In this document: positions 23,931 through 35,123 of the stretch, piece by piece
How the letters are laid out: each line of letters starts with the position of its first letter
Numbering within the stretch: the stretch's first letter is position 1
Assembly: GCA_019426215.1 (NCBI GenBank)
Contig: CM033395.1
Span: forward strand, 12,700,569-12,764,568
DNA length: 64,000 nucleotides
Source: Buddleja alternifolia
Lineage: Eukaryota; Streptophyta; Magnoliopsida; Lamiales; Scrophulariaceae
Direction: 5' to 3'
Program-made: the position numbers and the translations under genes
Notes under the pieces: model-generated
The model's database searches: none
The model's input: only the letters and a program-made list of their open reading frames with translations
Told to the model about the DNA's origin: nothing

Positions 23931-24434
23931 GTATTTCTACAAATATTAGGTCCAAACGGTCAAAATTTCCCCCATTTCTCCGATCTCTCTCTCATAAGGC
24001 GATTTCCGGCGATTCTCTCCACTGATTCCGACCATGTCCACCGTCTTCCACCGTCAATCTCCGCCGACAATCCTCGCCGCGCAGTGGCTCATTGTACACA
24101 TCTGAATCGGTGCACTAATTTTGGCGAGAAGGTGAGTTTTTGGCTTTATTCTTCTTACATTTCCGATTATTAGCCGAAGAGTGGGTGGATTTTTGAGAAG
24201 CCATTATCGTTTTGAGGATTTGGGGCTCTGATTGTGCAAATTGGTACATATTATTTTGTGTGAAATTTGTGGTTTATTATTGTTGGGTTGTGGATTGTGG
24301 ATTATGGGTTGATACTTGTTTGTGGAGTCTTGGTTGGGTATAGTGGTTATTGCTGTTGGGGTGATTGAATTAGGGTAGAGCCGAATACTGGGGATTCGAT
24401 TTACGCCTCTATAACGCCTATTTGTCGTGTAAAA
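23931..24434 (+). other. Gypsy-2 leader before the env-like ORF, with a splice donor
   Basis: This is non-coding. A consensus donor AGAAG|GTGAGTTTT (GT at 24132) is followed by about 300 bases rich in T and G, then the ATG at 24435. The donor and the flanking TTTTGGCTTTA are conserved in Gypsy-1. A 5' leader intron is a reasonable reading; the acceptor is not obvious. Confidence 0.45.
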
Positions 24435-25744
24435 ATGCCGAAAACCACCACCAAACAGTCCAAAGGCAAGAAGAGAGTGGATGAGGGTTCCTCTAACGAG
24501 CCCGAGACCCCCTTTGACCCCCGTTTTCAGGACCCTAAAGTACAGATTTTATGCCAAAGCCTAAGCACCCCCCGCACCCTAATCAAGGAGCATTATTTGA
24601 CCTTCCGGGGGCAGCCCTCGGTGCAAGAATTGATACAGTTCCATCACCTACAATTCTTCTATCGAAAGCCCGAGCCCATCCATCTTCCTTGGGTCCTCGA
24701 ATTCTTCAGCTCTGGGGTATATTGTGAGATTGAGACGCGGGTATGGACAGGGCCTACCCTTTTAGTACGGGGCACAGAGGTTACCTATGATTTGAACAAG
24801 ATAAGGGAATGAATAGGTACCCCCACTCCTCAGACATGCGAGTTCAAGACTCTATATAATGCAGGGCACCTCCAGATTAGCTTGTCTGTTATCTTGCGGG
24901 TTATTGCCCGAGAGGGTTGGGAGTGGGTACCTGGAGACGCTCACATCCCCCGCAGGGCCCTACTTCCCGAGGCCGCATTTTTGCTAGAATTCATCAGATT
25001 CAATTTAATCCCGAGTACCAACCGGTCTGAGGCCAACAAGAACGGGCCACCCTCATCTATGCCATCATGTCCAAGAAAGCTTTAGACTTCGCCCGGGTGA
25101 TTCACAAGTCTTTGACAGATCATTTTCGGAAATTGAGGAACGAATTGGGGCCATTGATTGATAAGGAGATGGCTCAGCAAAAGGGTGATGGGTCCACCAG
25201 GAAGAGCCCTATCATTCTCCCATCACTGATCACTGTTTTGTGCAAGGCGGCCAAGGTTCCAACACTTCCTATGGTGCGTACGGAGCTCCCTAGCTCTTCT
25301 TTAGTTGTGGTCGCTGATGACCCACAGGCTCCCCCACCACAGGCCACTTCCAAGAGGCCTCGCCCGTCGTCGTCACGACCTACTAGTCCTCGACAGTTCC
25401 CACTGATGGATTCCGCCGCCATTAGACAGTTGAAGGATGAGTTGAGGGATGAGTTGCGGGATGAGATGAGGATGGTGATGACCGACATGTATGCATATTT
25501 CCGTCAGCTTCTCGTCGAGCAGGATGCATTTGTCGGTCGGGGCCCGTTTGACTATTCTACTCCTCCACCTTACCCGCACCCCACTCCTCCGTAGCCGGAG
25601 GATGTGCATGAGTCGGGTGCCATAGTTCCTATGGGCGGTGATGATGATGCTCATGATGACGAGGGTAACCCTATGGTCAATTTGGCTGATTTCGAGGGCG
25701 GAGCGGATGAGGATTATATTGACCGTTTTGGCACCGCGGATTAG
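24435..25744 (+). pseudogene. env-like third ORF of Gypsy-2, nearly intact
   Basis: It starts MPKTTTKQSKGKK, a basic start, and spans about 436 codons to TAG 25742. The first half has the domain of plant-transposon (Transposase_32-like) proteins: EHYLTFRGQPSVQELIQF, LPWVLEFFSSG and INLIPST-like. The second half has ILPSLITVLCKAA, a Pro/Ser-rich stretch, a charged helical repeat (QLKDELRDELRDEMR) and an acidic tail. Breaks are TGA at 24810 (Trp position), a frameshift near 25040 and TAG at 25592. There is no signal peptide or membrane helix, so a true envelope role is doubtful; function unknown. Confidence 0.8.
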
Positions 25745-27424
25745 TCTTGTCTTGTATTCTCCATTTCCTGTCTCGTTTTGTCGTTTTGTCTATCTTTTGT
25801 TTTGTTTTGTTGGATATTGTTTTATGTTGGATGCTCTTTTGTTTCCTTTCTAGTTCTTTATCTATGCATCTTCTAGTTTCTGTTTGTTTCATTGTATTTT
25901 CATCGTTTCTATCCAATGCTTGATAATTCGTATCGCTAGCATATGTTTCAATGTGTAGTGGTTGTCACCATGATTGCCCCCTTGGACTCAATTGCCTTAG
26001 TGGACTTGGGTCTGCTTTTCAGCAACCCTATGGTGATGTGTACTTTACCCTTCTTCTTTTTTCGAACATTGGGGCCAATGTTCATGTTAAGTTTGGGGGG
26101 GGGGGGTACTAGATCCATTGTAGTCATAATTATCTATGTTTTCGATATTTCGGTCCAAGTTTGGGGGGGTGGCACCTCTACATGTGAGCTTGTGCAATTT
26201 TGCGAAATTTTGAAAAAAAAAATTGGATAGAATTTTAACCCTTCACTTGAGGCATTGAGCATGGTTAATTTGAATACATGGTAAGTTTTCTCTATCAATT
26301 TGGTTTTTAATGGCAATACACATCGTTCCTTTCTTGTGGGACCCTAACTAGACTAGATTGACCTTAAGATGATTCACATATGCACATAAATCGAGGGTAG
26401 AGAAGTTGAGTGGACAACCATTTTGAAACACTTAAAGGCTTGATCCCGAAAATATCAACTTAGAATTTTCACATGTGTTATGACTTGAGAACGTTAACTT
26501 CGTATGCTTAACAATAATAAAAGGAGGTTGAACATTGGTATGACTGCAAAAGTCAGGCTTAATAGATACTGGGGGTGAAGAGCACCATGCCTAGAATACT
26601 GTACTAATATGCTAATTTGAGTTAAGCGCAAGCCAATGCAAGTGTTAAGTGAATAAGGACCTAGTTTGATTTTGTGGCCTTTGACACTCGAGCGATTAAG
26701 CCCTTAGGAGTGTCTCTACACTTGATACTCTAAAGCCGTCTGGTTTGGGAGTTATTGGCCGAAAGCTCGTTACAAGGGTGTCATAGAAAGCCTAAGAGGA
26801 TCGAACATTGCACATAGTCAAGCCTAAGAGGATCGAACATTGCACATAGTCTAGCCTTTAATGTTAAAGTGCATAAGTTAAAGCCGAAAGTGGAATGAAG
26901 TGAAAAAAAGTTAAGTGGCTATGAAGTTGTATTCAATTCTCGTACCATGTGAATAATCAAAAATTGATAAATATGGGGTTATTGTTTGAAAAGTGGTAAG
27001 AATGCCACTCGACTGTAATACTTGAGATTTATTACACTACACCCTTAGGATGATCTTTTCGATGTTAAGGCGTAACATGAGCAAATGTGTGATGTGTATA
27101 TATTTGTAATTTGAGCTTAAACAGATGAATTCAAACCATTGTGTGCTATTAATCATTGTAATTTACGTTGAGTGATCGGGGTTGAAAATCTTTCGATTTT
27201 GTGGGTATATCGTCTACAAACCCTCACGAGACTATAACTTATCCTTTGAGGTAACTCAAGGGTTCAAAGGCTTGTTGCATCCGCTAAATGCAACCGTTTA
27301 CTCCACGAAAGCGTGTGAGGTAGTTTCTTTTTATTTTTTTCCCTGTGGTTGATGATGAGTTCGTATCTTATGCTTTTTCTTGCTCATATGTAGTTCGTAT
27401 CCGCTAAATGCAACCGTCTACAAA
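25745..27424 (+). other. Gypsy-2 3' untranslated region
   Basis: No coding sequence is supported over 1.7 kb. It holds AAGTTT followed by 12 G (26089-26106) and a second AAGTTTGGGGGGG near 26157; G-rich motifs of this kind are usual after the third ORF of Athila elements. A 32-bp tandem duplication is at 26788, and ATCCGCTAAATGCAACCGT occurs twice (about 27280 and 27400). No clear polypurine tract touches the LTR. Confidence 0.6.
26788..26851. repeat. 32-bp direct tandem duplication
   Basis: Two exact copies of a 32-bp unit beginning AAGCCTAAGAGGATCG and ending CACATAGTC lie head to tail in the Gypsy-2 3' region. Confidence 0.9.
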
Positions 27425-28818
27425 TCATAGGAGTCGTTTTTACATATGTTTTTAGGTCCTTTTAATGACAATTCAGGCCCATATGTAGTTTATTTCGTGT
27501 CACTCATGCGTTTAATATGTGTGTAAAGTGCTTTCAGGTAGTAAGCGACGATGGACGAAGAAAAGGGCAAAAAGACGACTCATTTACCCAACTCTGCTCA
27601 AGGCTGCGCACTGAGGCGCCTAGGCGCCATTTTTCTCGTGCCCAAGCGCGACCCAGCAAACAAAATTAAAGCTTCGCAGAGAGGCGCCTAGGCCCCTGAA
27701 CCATCACGCCTAGGCACCACATATCGCGCGCTTGGGTGCCCAATTTTCCGCGCCTGGGCGCCCATGAGCTTCTGCCCCAAGAAATCCACGCCACATAGGC
27801 AGCGCCTAGGCGCCGATCAACGCGCGCCCAGGCGCCGCGATAACAAAATTTTGGAACTATAAATTGGATTTCTCAATTCATTCATAAGGTTCTGAATCTT
27901 GGGAATTGGGAGCATTTTCTGGGGTTTTGGGCCATTTTATCACTGATCTTGAAGAGCAAGAAGAGGATAAGAGCCAAGGATTGAAGCTACATTAAAAGAT
28001 CTATGTCCATTCAACCTTATAGGGAGTTTCTTTCACTGTTCATTACATTTGATGTTTACATTTATGTATAAGAACATGGTGAATTCTGCTATGTTGATAG
28101 TTTTGGGCTAAATTCATATGTCTAGGGCCTTGTAAGAATTGATTTGTGAATTATTCGTATTATTGATAATTGTTGAATTAATTCCTTTGTTGCTATGTGT
28201 TATGAATTTGTGCTTATATTCCTTACATGTATTGATCACCATATGTATTATAAATTGCCTAGTTTAGCATCTTGAGAAAGAGTTAAGTTAGGGTGCAAGG
28301 AATTCATAGCATCACCGATCAAATAGGAGTTGCCCTAGACATAGGTAAAGACTCCCGGGTGAAGTCGTTCGATTCTAATCGAGTAAACTCTAGTTCCTCA
28401 ATGCATGCTTAGAGGTTAGATTTCCGGGTAGACATACTTAGGAAACCGCCGCTTAAGTGTAGGAGCATATCGCGAGACATCGGGTATTCTTTACCTTGGT
28501 AGTTTTCACCATAGCAACTAGGTCTAATAATTCAACAAGAGTCTTTGTGCGAATAAGGATCAAATCAAGTCTTGCATGTGCCTTAGTCTAGTTCTCACAC
28601 TTGAGTTTCAATCCGTTACTTGTTCTTATTTCTTTTGTTCTTTGTTTGCCTACTTGTTTTACTCTTAATTTCCGTTAATTCATCTTTACGTTTATTCGAA
28701 TATCATAAGCTAAAAATCCAAATCTCCGTGGTTCGACAACCCGGACTTATATTGTCCATTTTTATTACTACACGACTAGTGCACTTGACACGCTAGAAGC
28801 TAACGTGCTTTGGTAGCA
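27425..28818 (+). repeat. 3' LTR of Gypsy-2, with an inverted end
   Basis: It starts TCATAGGAGTCG, aligned with TGATAAGAATCG of the Gypsy-3 LTR, so the first TG has mutated. It matches the Gypsy-3 LTR closely throughout. A TATA box (CTATAAAT) is near 27857. It carries a dense GC-palindrome cluster at 27610-27840. The last ~33 bp (28786-28818) are inverted relative to the family: sense sequence stops at …GTGCACT and antisense LTR-end sequence TGACACGC… follows. Confidence 0.85.
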
Positions 28819-28829
28819 AGTCCTTCTGT

Positions 28830-30158
28830 TATGGCATTGCATTGAGCCTTCTGGTTTTTCTCCGTGTCACTTGGTAGAGTCCCCGGGGCTCGACCATTCA
28901 CCGCATTGGAAATTTGACCCACTTGGGTTCGCAAGTCCTTCATTTCCATAAACATATCCTTCATCATACCCCGAAGTTCGTTGAACGACGTATCAGACTT
29001 CTTCATGTGAGCATCGAGTCTCTCATCGGTTGTGGGAGGTCGCATTTGCACTTGACCTTGACCTTGTCCATTGAAGTTGCCTTACCTCGGGGGTGGGTTA
29101 ATGAAAGGTGGCCGTGGAGCTTGATAGGTCCCCGGTTGTGCGTTTTGTGCGGGGTTGGGCCTTTTTGGAAAATTCTTGGGTACATGAAAGTTCACCCGAG
29201 GTCGATTGTGATTCCCCACATAATTGACGTCGCCAACCTCCAGTTCTAAGGCTACTACTCCCTCAACTACTTCCTCAATACTAGCAACCTTTTTAGAGGA
29301 CGAGGCCTCTTCATCGTAGGGGTAAAGCTCGTCTTCTCGGGCCAACTGTTCTATTTTGTCCCAAAAACTTTGACAGTATAACCCAAGGAGATCTCCTCCC
29401 GCACCCGCATTGAGTCTATTCTGAATACGTGACCGAACCCCATCATAGAAATGGAGTACTTGTGCATTCAACCCAAAATTATGATCGGGGCATTTTCGGA
29501 GCATGCCCTTATATCTAGCCCAAGTCTCGGCTAAAGACTCATTGCTCCTTTGTCTAAACCCTTTTATATTACTCCGGAGCTCATTGATTTTGGAGGGTGG
29601 AAGGAATTTATTTAAAAAGGCATCGACCAACTCACCCCATGTCGTAATGGATTGTGGAGATAAGGATTTGCACCATGTTGTCGCCCTGTCCTTTAATGAG
29701 AAATGGAAGACTCTTAGAAGAATCGCATCAAGATCCCGTGGGTGATATTGAATGGTCACAAGAGCATCATCTATAGTCTCTAAATGAGCGTGAGGTGATT
29801 CGTGCGGTTCTCCATAGAAAGGTTCTCCTTGTACCATACTAAAGATGTGAACCGGAATGTGGTAGTTTGGTGCGAAGAAATTAGGCAAGACTACGGGCCC
29901 CAGAATGGTATGGACCCTAGGTGGTTAGCTACCCCGAACCGATGGTAATTGCTGAGGAGGTGCTGCTTGCATGGCTTGTAGAACACCTTGTAACCACTCC
30001 CTGTTTTCCGGTAAATTCATATCAGGAAAATTTCCATTCAGGTTTTGATTGAGATTATTGGCCATTTCCCTTGTTCGCCTACTAGCCCGAAGAACTCGTT
30101 CAATTTCGGGCTTCAATTCGTATAGAGGCTCGTTTGAGGAGCGGGTCATGCACCACAC
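28830..30158 (-). pseudogene. Gypsy-3 gag, broken by in-frame stops
   Basis: It starts MWCMTRSSNEPLYELKPEIE. The core matches Gypsy-1 gag ([53 protein letters not shown]). Two in-frame TAA codons (in the SVRGS*PPRV context near 29925, and after NPPPR near 29082) leave one frame otherwise open. Homology to other gags ends at GCCATA (28830), close to the Gypsy-2 junction. Gag would form the particle; this copy cannot be full length. Confidence 0.88.
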
Positions 30159-30304
30159 AAGAATCTAACAATGAAACATAAGAACGAAATTAGATTTAAC
30201 ACGAAAATAAAAGAAAAGCAAGAAGTAAAGAAAAGACTAATACTTATGAAAGCGTAAAAGAAAACAAAAGAAAAATGAAAATCAAAAACTCAAAATAAAC
30301 AAGA

Positions 30305-30321
30305 CCCCGGCAACGGCGCCA
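30305..30321 (-). other. Primer-binding site of Gypsy-3, tRNA-Asp
   Basis: The minus strand reads TGGCGCCGTTGCCGGGG, six bases after the LTR end, as in Gypsy-1. Confidence 0.9.
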
Positions 30322-30327
30322 AAAACT

Positions 30328-31659
30328 TGACACGCTAGAAGCTAACGTGCTTTGGTAGCAAGTGCACTAGTCCTGTAGTAGTAAAAATGGACAATATAAG
30401 TCCGGGTTGTCGAACCACGGAGACTTGGATTTTTAGCTTATGATTTTCGAATAAACGTAAAGACGAATTAACAGAAATTAAAAGTAAAACAAGTAAGCAA
30501 ACAAAGAACAAAAGAAATAAGAACAAGTAACGGATTGAAACTCAAGTGTGAGAACTAGACTAAGGCCAATGCAAGACTTGATTTGATCCTTATTCGCACA
30601 AAGACTCTTGTTGAATTATTAGACCTAGTTGCTATGGTGAAAACTCCTAAGGTAGAGAATACCCGATGTCTCACGATATGCTCCTACACTTAAGCGGCGG
30701 TTTCCTAAGTATGTCTACCCGGAAATCTAACCTCTAAGCATGCATTGAGGAACTAGAGTTTACTCGATTAGAATCGAACGACTTAACTTAACTCTTTCTT
30801 GCACCCTAGGGAAACTCCTATTTGATCGGTGATGCTATGAATTCCTTGCACCCTAACTTAACTCTTTCTCAAGATACTAAACTAGGCAATTTATAATACA
30901 TATGGTGATCAATCACATGTAAGGAATATAAGCACAAATTCATAACACATAGCAACAAAGGAATTAATTCAACAATTATCAATAATACGAATAATTCACA
31001 AATCAATTCTTACAAGGCCCTAGCCATATGAATTTAGCCCATAACTATCAACATAGCAGAATTCAACATGTTCTTATACATAAATGTAAACATCAAATGC
31101 AATGAACAATGAAAGAAACTCTCTATAAGGTTGAATGACAATAGATCTTTTAATATAGCTTCAATCCTCAGTGATATAATGGCCCAAAACCCCAGAAAAT
31201 GCTCCCAATTCCCAAGATTCAGAACCCTATGAATGAATTGAAAAATCCAATTTATAGTTCCAAAATTTTGTTATCGCGGCGCCTGGGCACGCGTTGATTG
31301 GCGCCTGGGCGCCGCCTATGTGGCGTGGATTTCTTGGGGCAGAAGCTCATAGGCGCCCAGGCGCGCGATATCTGGCGCCTAGGCGTGGTGGTTCAGGCGA
31401 CTCTCTGCGAAGCTTTAATTTTGTTTGCTGGGTCACGCTTGGGCGCAAGAAAAATGGTGCCAAGGCGCCTCTGTGCGCAGCCTTGAGCAGAGTTGGGTAA
31501 ATGAGTCGTCTTTTTGCCCTTTTCTTCGTCCATCGTCGCTTACTACCTGAAAGCACTTTACACACATATTAAACGCACGAGTGGCACGAAATAAACTATA
31601 TATGGGCTTGAATTGTCATTAAAAGGACCTAAAAACTTATGTAAAAACGATTCTTATCA
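30328..31659 (-). repeat. 5' LTR of Gypsy-3
   Basis: It is 1332 bp; the minus strand runs TGATAAGAATCG … GTGTCA. The GC-palindrome cluster lies at 31280-31480 and a TATA-like CTATAAAT on the minus strand is near 31250. About 30780-30860 a short stretch duplicates the neighbouring CTTAACTCTTTCT…TTGCACCC sequence, replacing what Gypsy-2 has there; this looks like a local template switch. Confidence 0.9.
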
Positions 31660-32743
31660 GTGTAATCCCAACTACGTCCTTCTTCTCCTCGAACACTTGG
31701 AGGCAATCCACTAAAATGATTCTCAAAGAATCACACAGAATCTTCTACAAATTAGGGAAAGATGGATGTCGATGACTTGAGCTCCTTGATCACACAGATT
31801 TCTGCTCCAAATCACTTCAATCCCCTTGCTTCTTTCACCCAGAAATACGGCAAGTATCCAACTTCGACTTCACACAGATCACGAGGCTTGGACAGGGGTT
31901 TTTCTAAAAGGTTTGTTTGATTTTGATAAAGTTCAAACAACTAGGAATATCTCAGTAGTAATGTTGGTTTCTCCGAAAAGAATGTTTGAGATATTGGGTT
32001 GACTATCTCAGGATTTAAAGAAAAGCAAAGAGAATATTTTCTTGAAAGTTTGGCTTTTCTGAGATTATAAGGAATGAGATTACTTCAATGCAACAGCAAT
32101 TCGACTTGATAATTGTTCTCTGTGTTTGGCTTGTTGTTGAAGTCCTATTTATAGGCATTCTTGGAAAAAGTGTCCGTTTGACACATGCAAGGGCGCATCT
32201 ATCACTTCCGCGAGTGAACAACTTTTGTCCTTTTTTCTGAAAATCTGCTGCACAAAAGTTGGTGCTGCAGTCTTTGAATAGTTGACAGTCCAATAGGGTG
32301 GCTTCTCCGTACGTCTGAAAGTGCTTATCACATTTAATGCTCTTATCAGCATTTAATGCATTTGAATTAAATGCCCGTTGGTATTTAATGCTTTGAGAAT
32401 ATTTGCATTAAAACTCCTTCTGGACTTAGAAATAAATTCAGGTGAAATCACTTCTGTCCTATAAGGTAACGCTTGATATAGCTGGTCAATTGGACGCTTG
32501 GAGACTTTATCTTCATTCAGAAATCAGGCGCTTGAGTCTTCGAACTTTACCACTGATAAACTCACTCAGAAATTATCAGACGCTCAGCCTAAGACTACTT
32601 AGCCTAAAAATCTAAAATAAAAATAAAACAAAGGCTATTACAAATCTAACGCTTCAAAGCTGAAAAACAAACTTACATATTTTTGGGGTCGAACAAAGGT
32701 CCTAATTGTCATCATCAAAACATCTAACATGAAATTCCTAACA
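31660..32743 (-). repeat. Sirevirus LTR, part, host of Gypsy-3
   Basis: On the minus strand it begins TGTTAGGAATTTCATG at 32743 and matches the LTRs of Sirevirus A and the solo LTR at 62256 (TATA box, minus, 32153-32146). It breaks at 31660 inside the conserved TAGTTGGGATTACA region where Gypsy-3 inserted. The last ~250 bp of the LTR lie outside the window. Whether it is a solo LTR or one end of an element cannot be seen. Confidence 0.88.
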
Positions 32744-33450
32744 GAACCCTTTCTTAGAGTCTTCCATCCTAAACCCCTTTTGGTCCTTCTCTAAGTATAG
32801 GGCTTGGGAAAGTCCTATGATTATGTTCATTCTATCTCCATAGATATGAATGCCCAGAATATATGTGGCCTTTCCCAAGTCTTTCATGGAAAAAGTACTC
32901 GACAGCCATTACTTGACTGTAGTAAGCATACCTACATCGTTTCCAATAAGTAGTATGTCATCTACGTATAGTACAAGGAACGATATCTTGCTCCCACTAA
33001 CCTTATCGTAAACACATGGCTCATTTTTGTTCTTGATGAAGCTAAACCCCTTGACTGCTTACAACTATGAGATGCATGCTTGAGTCCATAGATGGGTCTT
33101 TCAAGCTTGCACACCTTATGGATATCCGCCTCAGATACAAAACCCGTAGGTTGTTCCATATAGATATCCTTCTCCAGGAATCCATTTAGGAAAGCGGTTT
33201 TAACATCCATTTGCCACATCTCATAGTCTAGATGAGCAGTTATTGCTACCATCGGCACCAATCTTTCTCTTATAGATCCATTTGAACCCAATTGGTACAA
33301 TACCATCGGGACGATCCACAAGAGTCCAGATTTGGTTTGAATGCATTGAATACATTTTTGCTTGCAAAGCTTCGCCCTATTTCGTAGCATCCATATCCAA
33401 CATCACTTAATCATACGTAGAGGGATCATCTCCATGAGCTCCCTCTACTA
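32744..33450 (-). pseudogene. Copia-C reverse transcriptase, broken
   Basis: Readable minus-strand motifs are MWQMDVKTAFLNGFLEKDIY and CKLERPIYGLKHASHS. The active site YVDD lies at about 32957-32946, still with both Asp residues. The piece ends in a stretch like LSQ…LEK of Copia-D at the Sirevirus LTR. Several frameshifts separate the pieces. RNase H and the 3' LTR are outside the window. Confidence 0.8.
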
Positions 33451-34440
33451 CAGCATAGAGATTCATCTCCTTCTGAAGTAGATAGCCATACCTCTGGAGC
33501 AACCAGATCTACGCAGTATTGGTTGTGCTATAATAGGTTCAGGTCTTACTTCTTGTGCAGATGTCTCCAAAGGAGTTTTGTTTTGTTCTTCCAAAACAAT
33601 CTTCCCACCTCCACCACTTTCTCGAATAATATCTTCTTCAAGAAAGTAGGCTTGTAAAGCTACAATGATCTCTAATCATTATGCTGATAAAAGAAATATC
33701 CCATCAAATTCTCGGGATAACCAACCAAATGTCCTTTTAAGGACCTAACCTCCAATTTCTCTACTTTCATCTTCTTAACATAAGCAAGACATCCCCAAAT
33801 CTTAATATGGTTAAGACTTGGTTTCCTCTTTATCCATATCTCATACGGAGTCTTAGGAATGGACTTGGATAGACATCTGTTTAAGATGTATACACGAGTA
33901 AAGAGCGCATGACCCCACAATGAATGGGTAAATCAATGTAACTGAGCATCAAGAGAACCATGTCCAACAAGGTACAGTTCATTCGCTCAACCACCCCAAT
34001 TAATTGTGGTATAGCTAGAGGTCTGAGTTGTAATAATATGCCTTGTTCCCTAAGGTACTCATCAAACTCTGCATTCATATATTCTCCTCCTTGGTCTGAC
34101 CGAAGAGTCTTTATATGTTGCCCAGTTTAATTTTTTACTAAATCTTTGAATTCCTTGAATCTATCAATGGATTCAAACTTACGCTTCATCAAGTACACTA
34201 GACCAAACCTAGAACGATCATCAGTGAATGTGATGAAGTAGTGGAAACCTCCACGAGCCATTTCACTAAATGGCGCACAGACATCGGATGTACTAAACCT
34301 AGGATTTGTGTGGCCCTTTTAAAAGTCCTGGTAAAGGGTAATTTAGCCATCTTGCCCATAAGACAAGACTCACAAGTGGGATACAGATTCGATTCCAATG
34401 GGCATATAAGTCCATCTTCCTCCATTTTGTGAATCTTGTG
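33451..34440 (-). pseudogene. Copia-C GAG-pre-integrase and integrase, broken
   Basis: Minus-strand pieces are YPTCESCLMGKMAKLPFT (zinc region), then a degraded core with the E region VVERMNCTLLDMV. Then come [16 protein letters not shown] and [12 protein letters not shown], typical of copia integrase C-termini. The first catalytic Asp region is altered (LGLVHPMSV where Copia-D has LTHTDVCGPF). About 33451-33660 is the weakly recognisable link to RT. Not functional. Confidence 0.78.
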
Positions 34441-34499
34441 TTCACCAGCATAGCCTAGACTATGGTATCATATCAATCTTTGGTTAGTGTCTTTCCTAC

Positions 34500-34945
34500 C
34501 ATGTTTCTTATCATAGTATTAACTACACACGAGTTTTGAACATTTAAATAATACAAACCATTTACTAAAGAAGCACTGCCAACTAATTTATTACTATAAT
34601 AAATATTGCAAAGCAAATTAGTAAAACAAAATGTGTAACCCATATTAACTAAAATGAGAATTGAAACAATGTTATTTTGCCCTTGGGCAAAACATAAACA
34701 TCGTCGAGTAAATGTCCAGAACTTAAACGTAAAGGGGTAGATCCTATTCTAGTAGGTGTGATGCTTTGCCCGCTACCTACTTTGATCTACACCTCATCAC
34801 GACCTAGCTTACTTCTTCGTTCTAGAAACTGATTCATACAACAAATGTGAGCACTAGCTCAGGAATCAAGAATCCATGAAATGAAAAGAACAATCATAGA
34901 ACAATTAGTTTTAAAAACATAGAGTTCTATACCAAATGCGCCTCA
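34500..34945 (-). pseudogene. Copia-C protease region, broken
   Basis: The minus strand shows SWILDS, then a stop where the protease Gly should be (GGA to TGA), then ASAHIC and NQFLERRSKL. This matches Copia-D (WILDSG, NQMLERSKKL). Copia-D is inserted just upstream, between gag zinc knuckle and protease. No target duplication is visible around Copia-D. Confidence 0.7.
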
Positions 34946-35123
34946 TGTTAGTTATATGCCCTAGATGTTAATAAGGACAAATGGATTGTTTAGGGTATCC
35001 AATAATGTTGTATGAACCTATCATTAATAATAAAGGTATTTATTCTATTTTTCATATAAAACTTCATGGCATTAATAAGTATTGAACAAGTAGTCCATGT
35101 GAATCGAGGTTGACTCTTTGCCC
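34946..35123 (+). repeat. 5' LTR of Copia-D, first part
   Basis: It starts TGTTAGTTATATGCCC, aligned with TGTTAGGTATATTCCC of the 3' LTR. It stops at TTGCCC, where Sirevirus B begins. Confidence 0.88.

Larger units (their letters stand above)
18760..28818 (+). mobile_element. Gypsy-2: Athila-type element, right part, host of Sirevirus A
   Basis: It runs from mid-gag, where Sirevirus A inserted (GGGTT repeated at 18760-18764), through protease, RT, RNase H, integrase, a GC-palindrome spacer and the env-like ORF to the 3' LTR. The 5' part is outside the window to the left. All coding parts carry a few stops. Its 3' LTR end is inverted and abuts Gypsy-3 gag (see the junction finding). Confidence 0.88.
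28819..31659 (-). mobile_element. Gypsy-3: Athila-type element, 5' LTR and gag only
   Basis: On the minus strand the order is LTR (31659-30328), tRNA-Asp primer site, gag start, and gag to about 28820, where Gypsy-2 abuts. The pol part is missing here; if Gypsy-2 inserted into it, the rest lies left of the window. The right end is the exact LTR terminus (TGATAAG at 31659), sitting inside a Sirevirus LTR. Confidence 0.85.
32744..34945 (-). mobile_element. Copia-C: old Tork/TAR-like copia fragment
   Basis: On the minus strand, protease, GAG-pre-integrase, integrase and RT follow in order from 34945 down to 32744. There it is cut inside RT by the Sirevirus LTR. Its gag end reappears at 58046-58180, across Copia-D. 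It is full of indels and clearly the oldest layer here. Its proteins are close to those of Copia-D. Confidence 0.8.
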
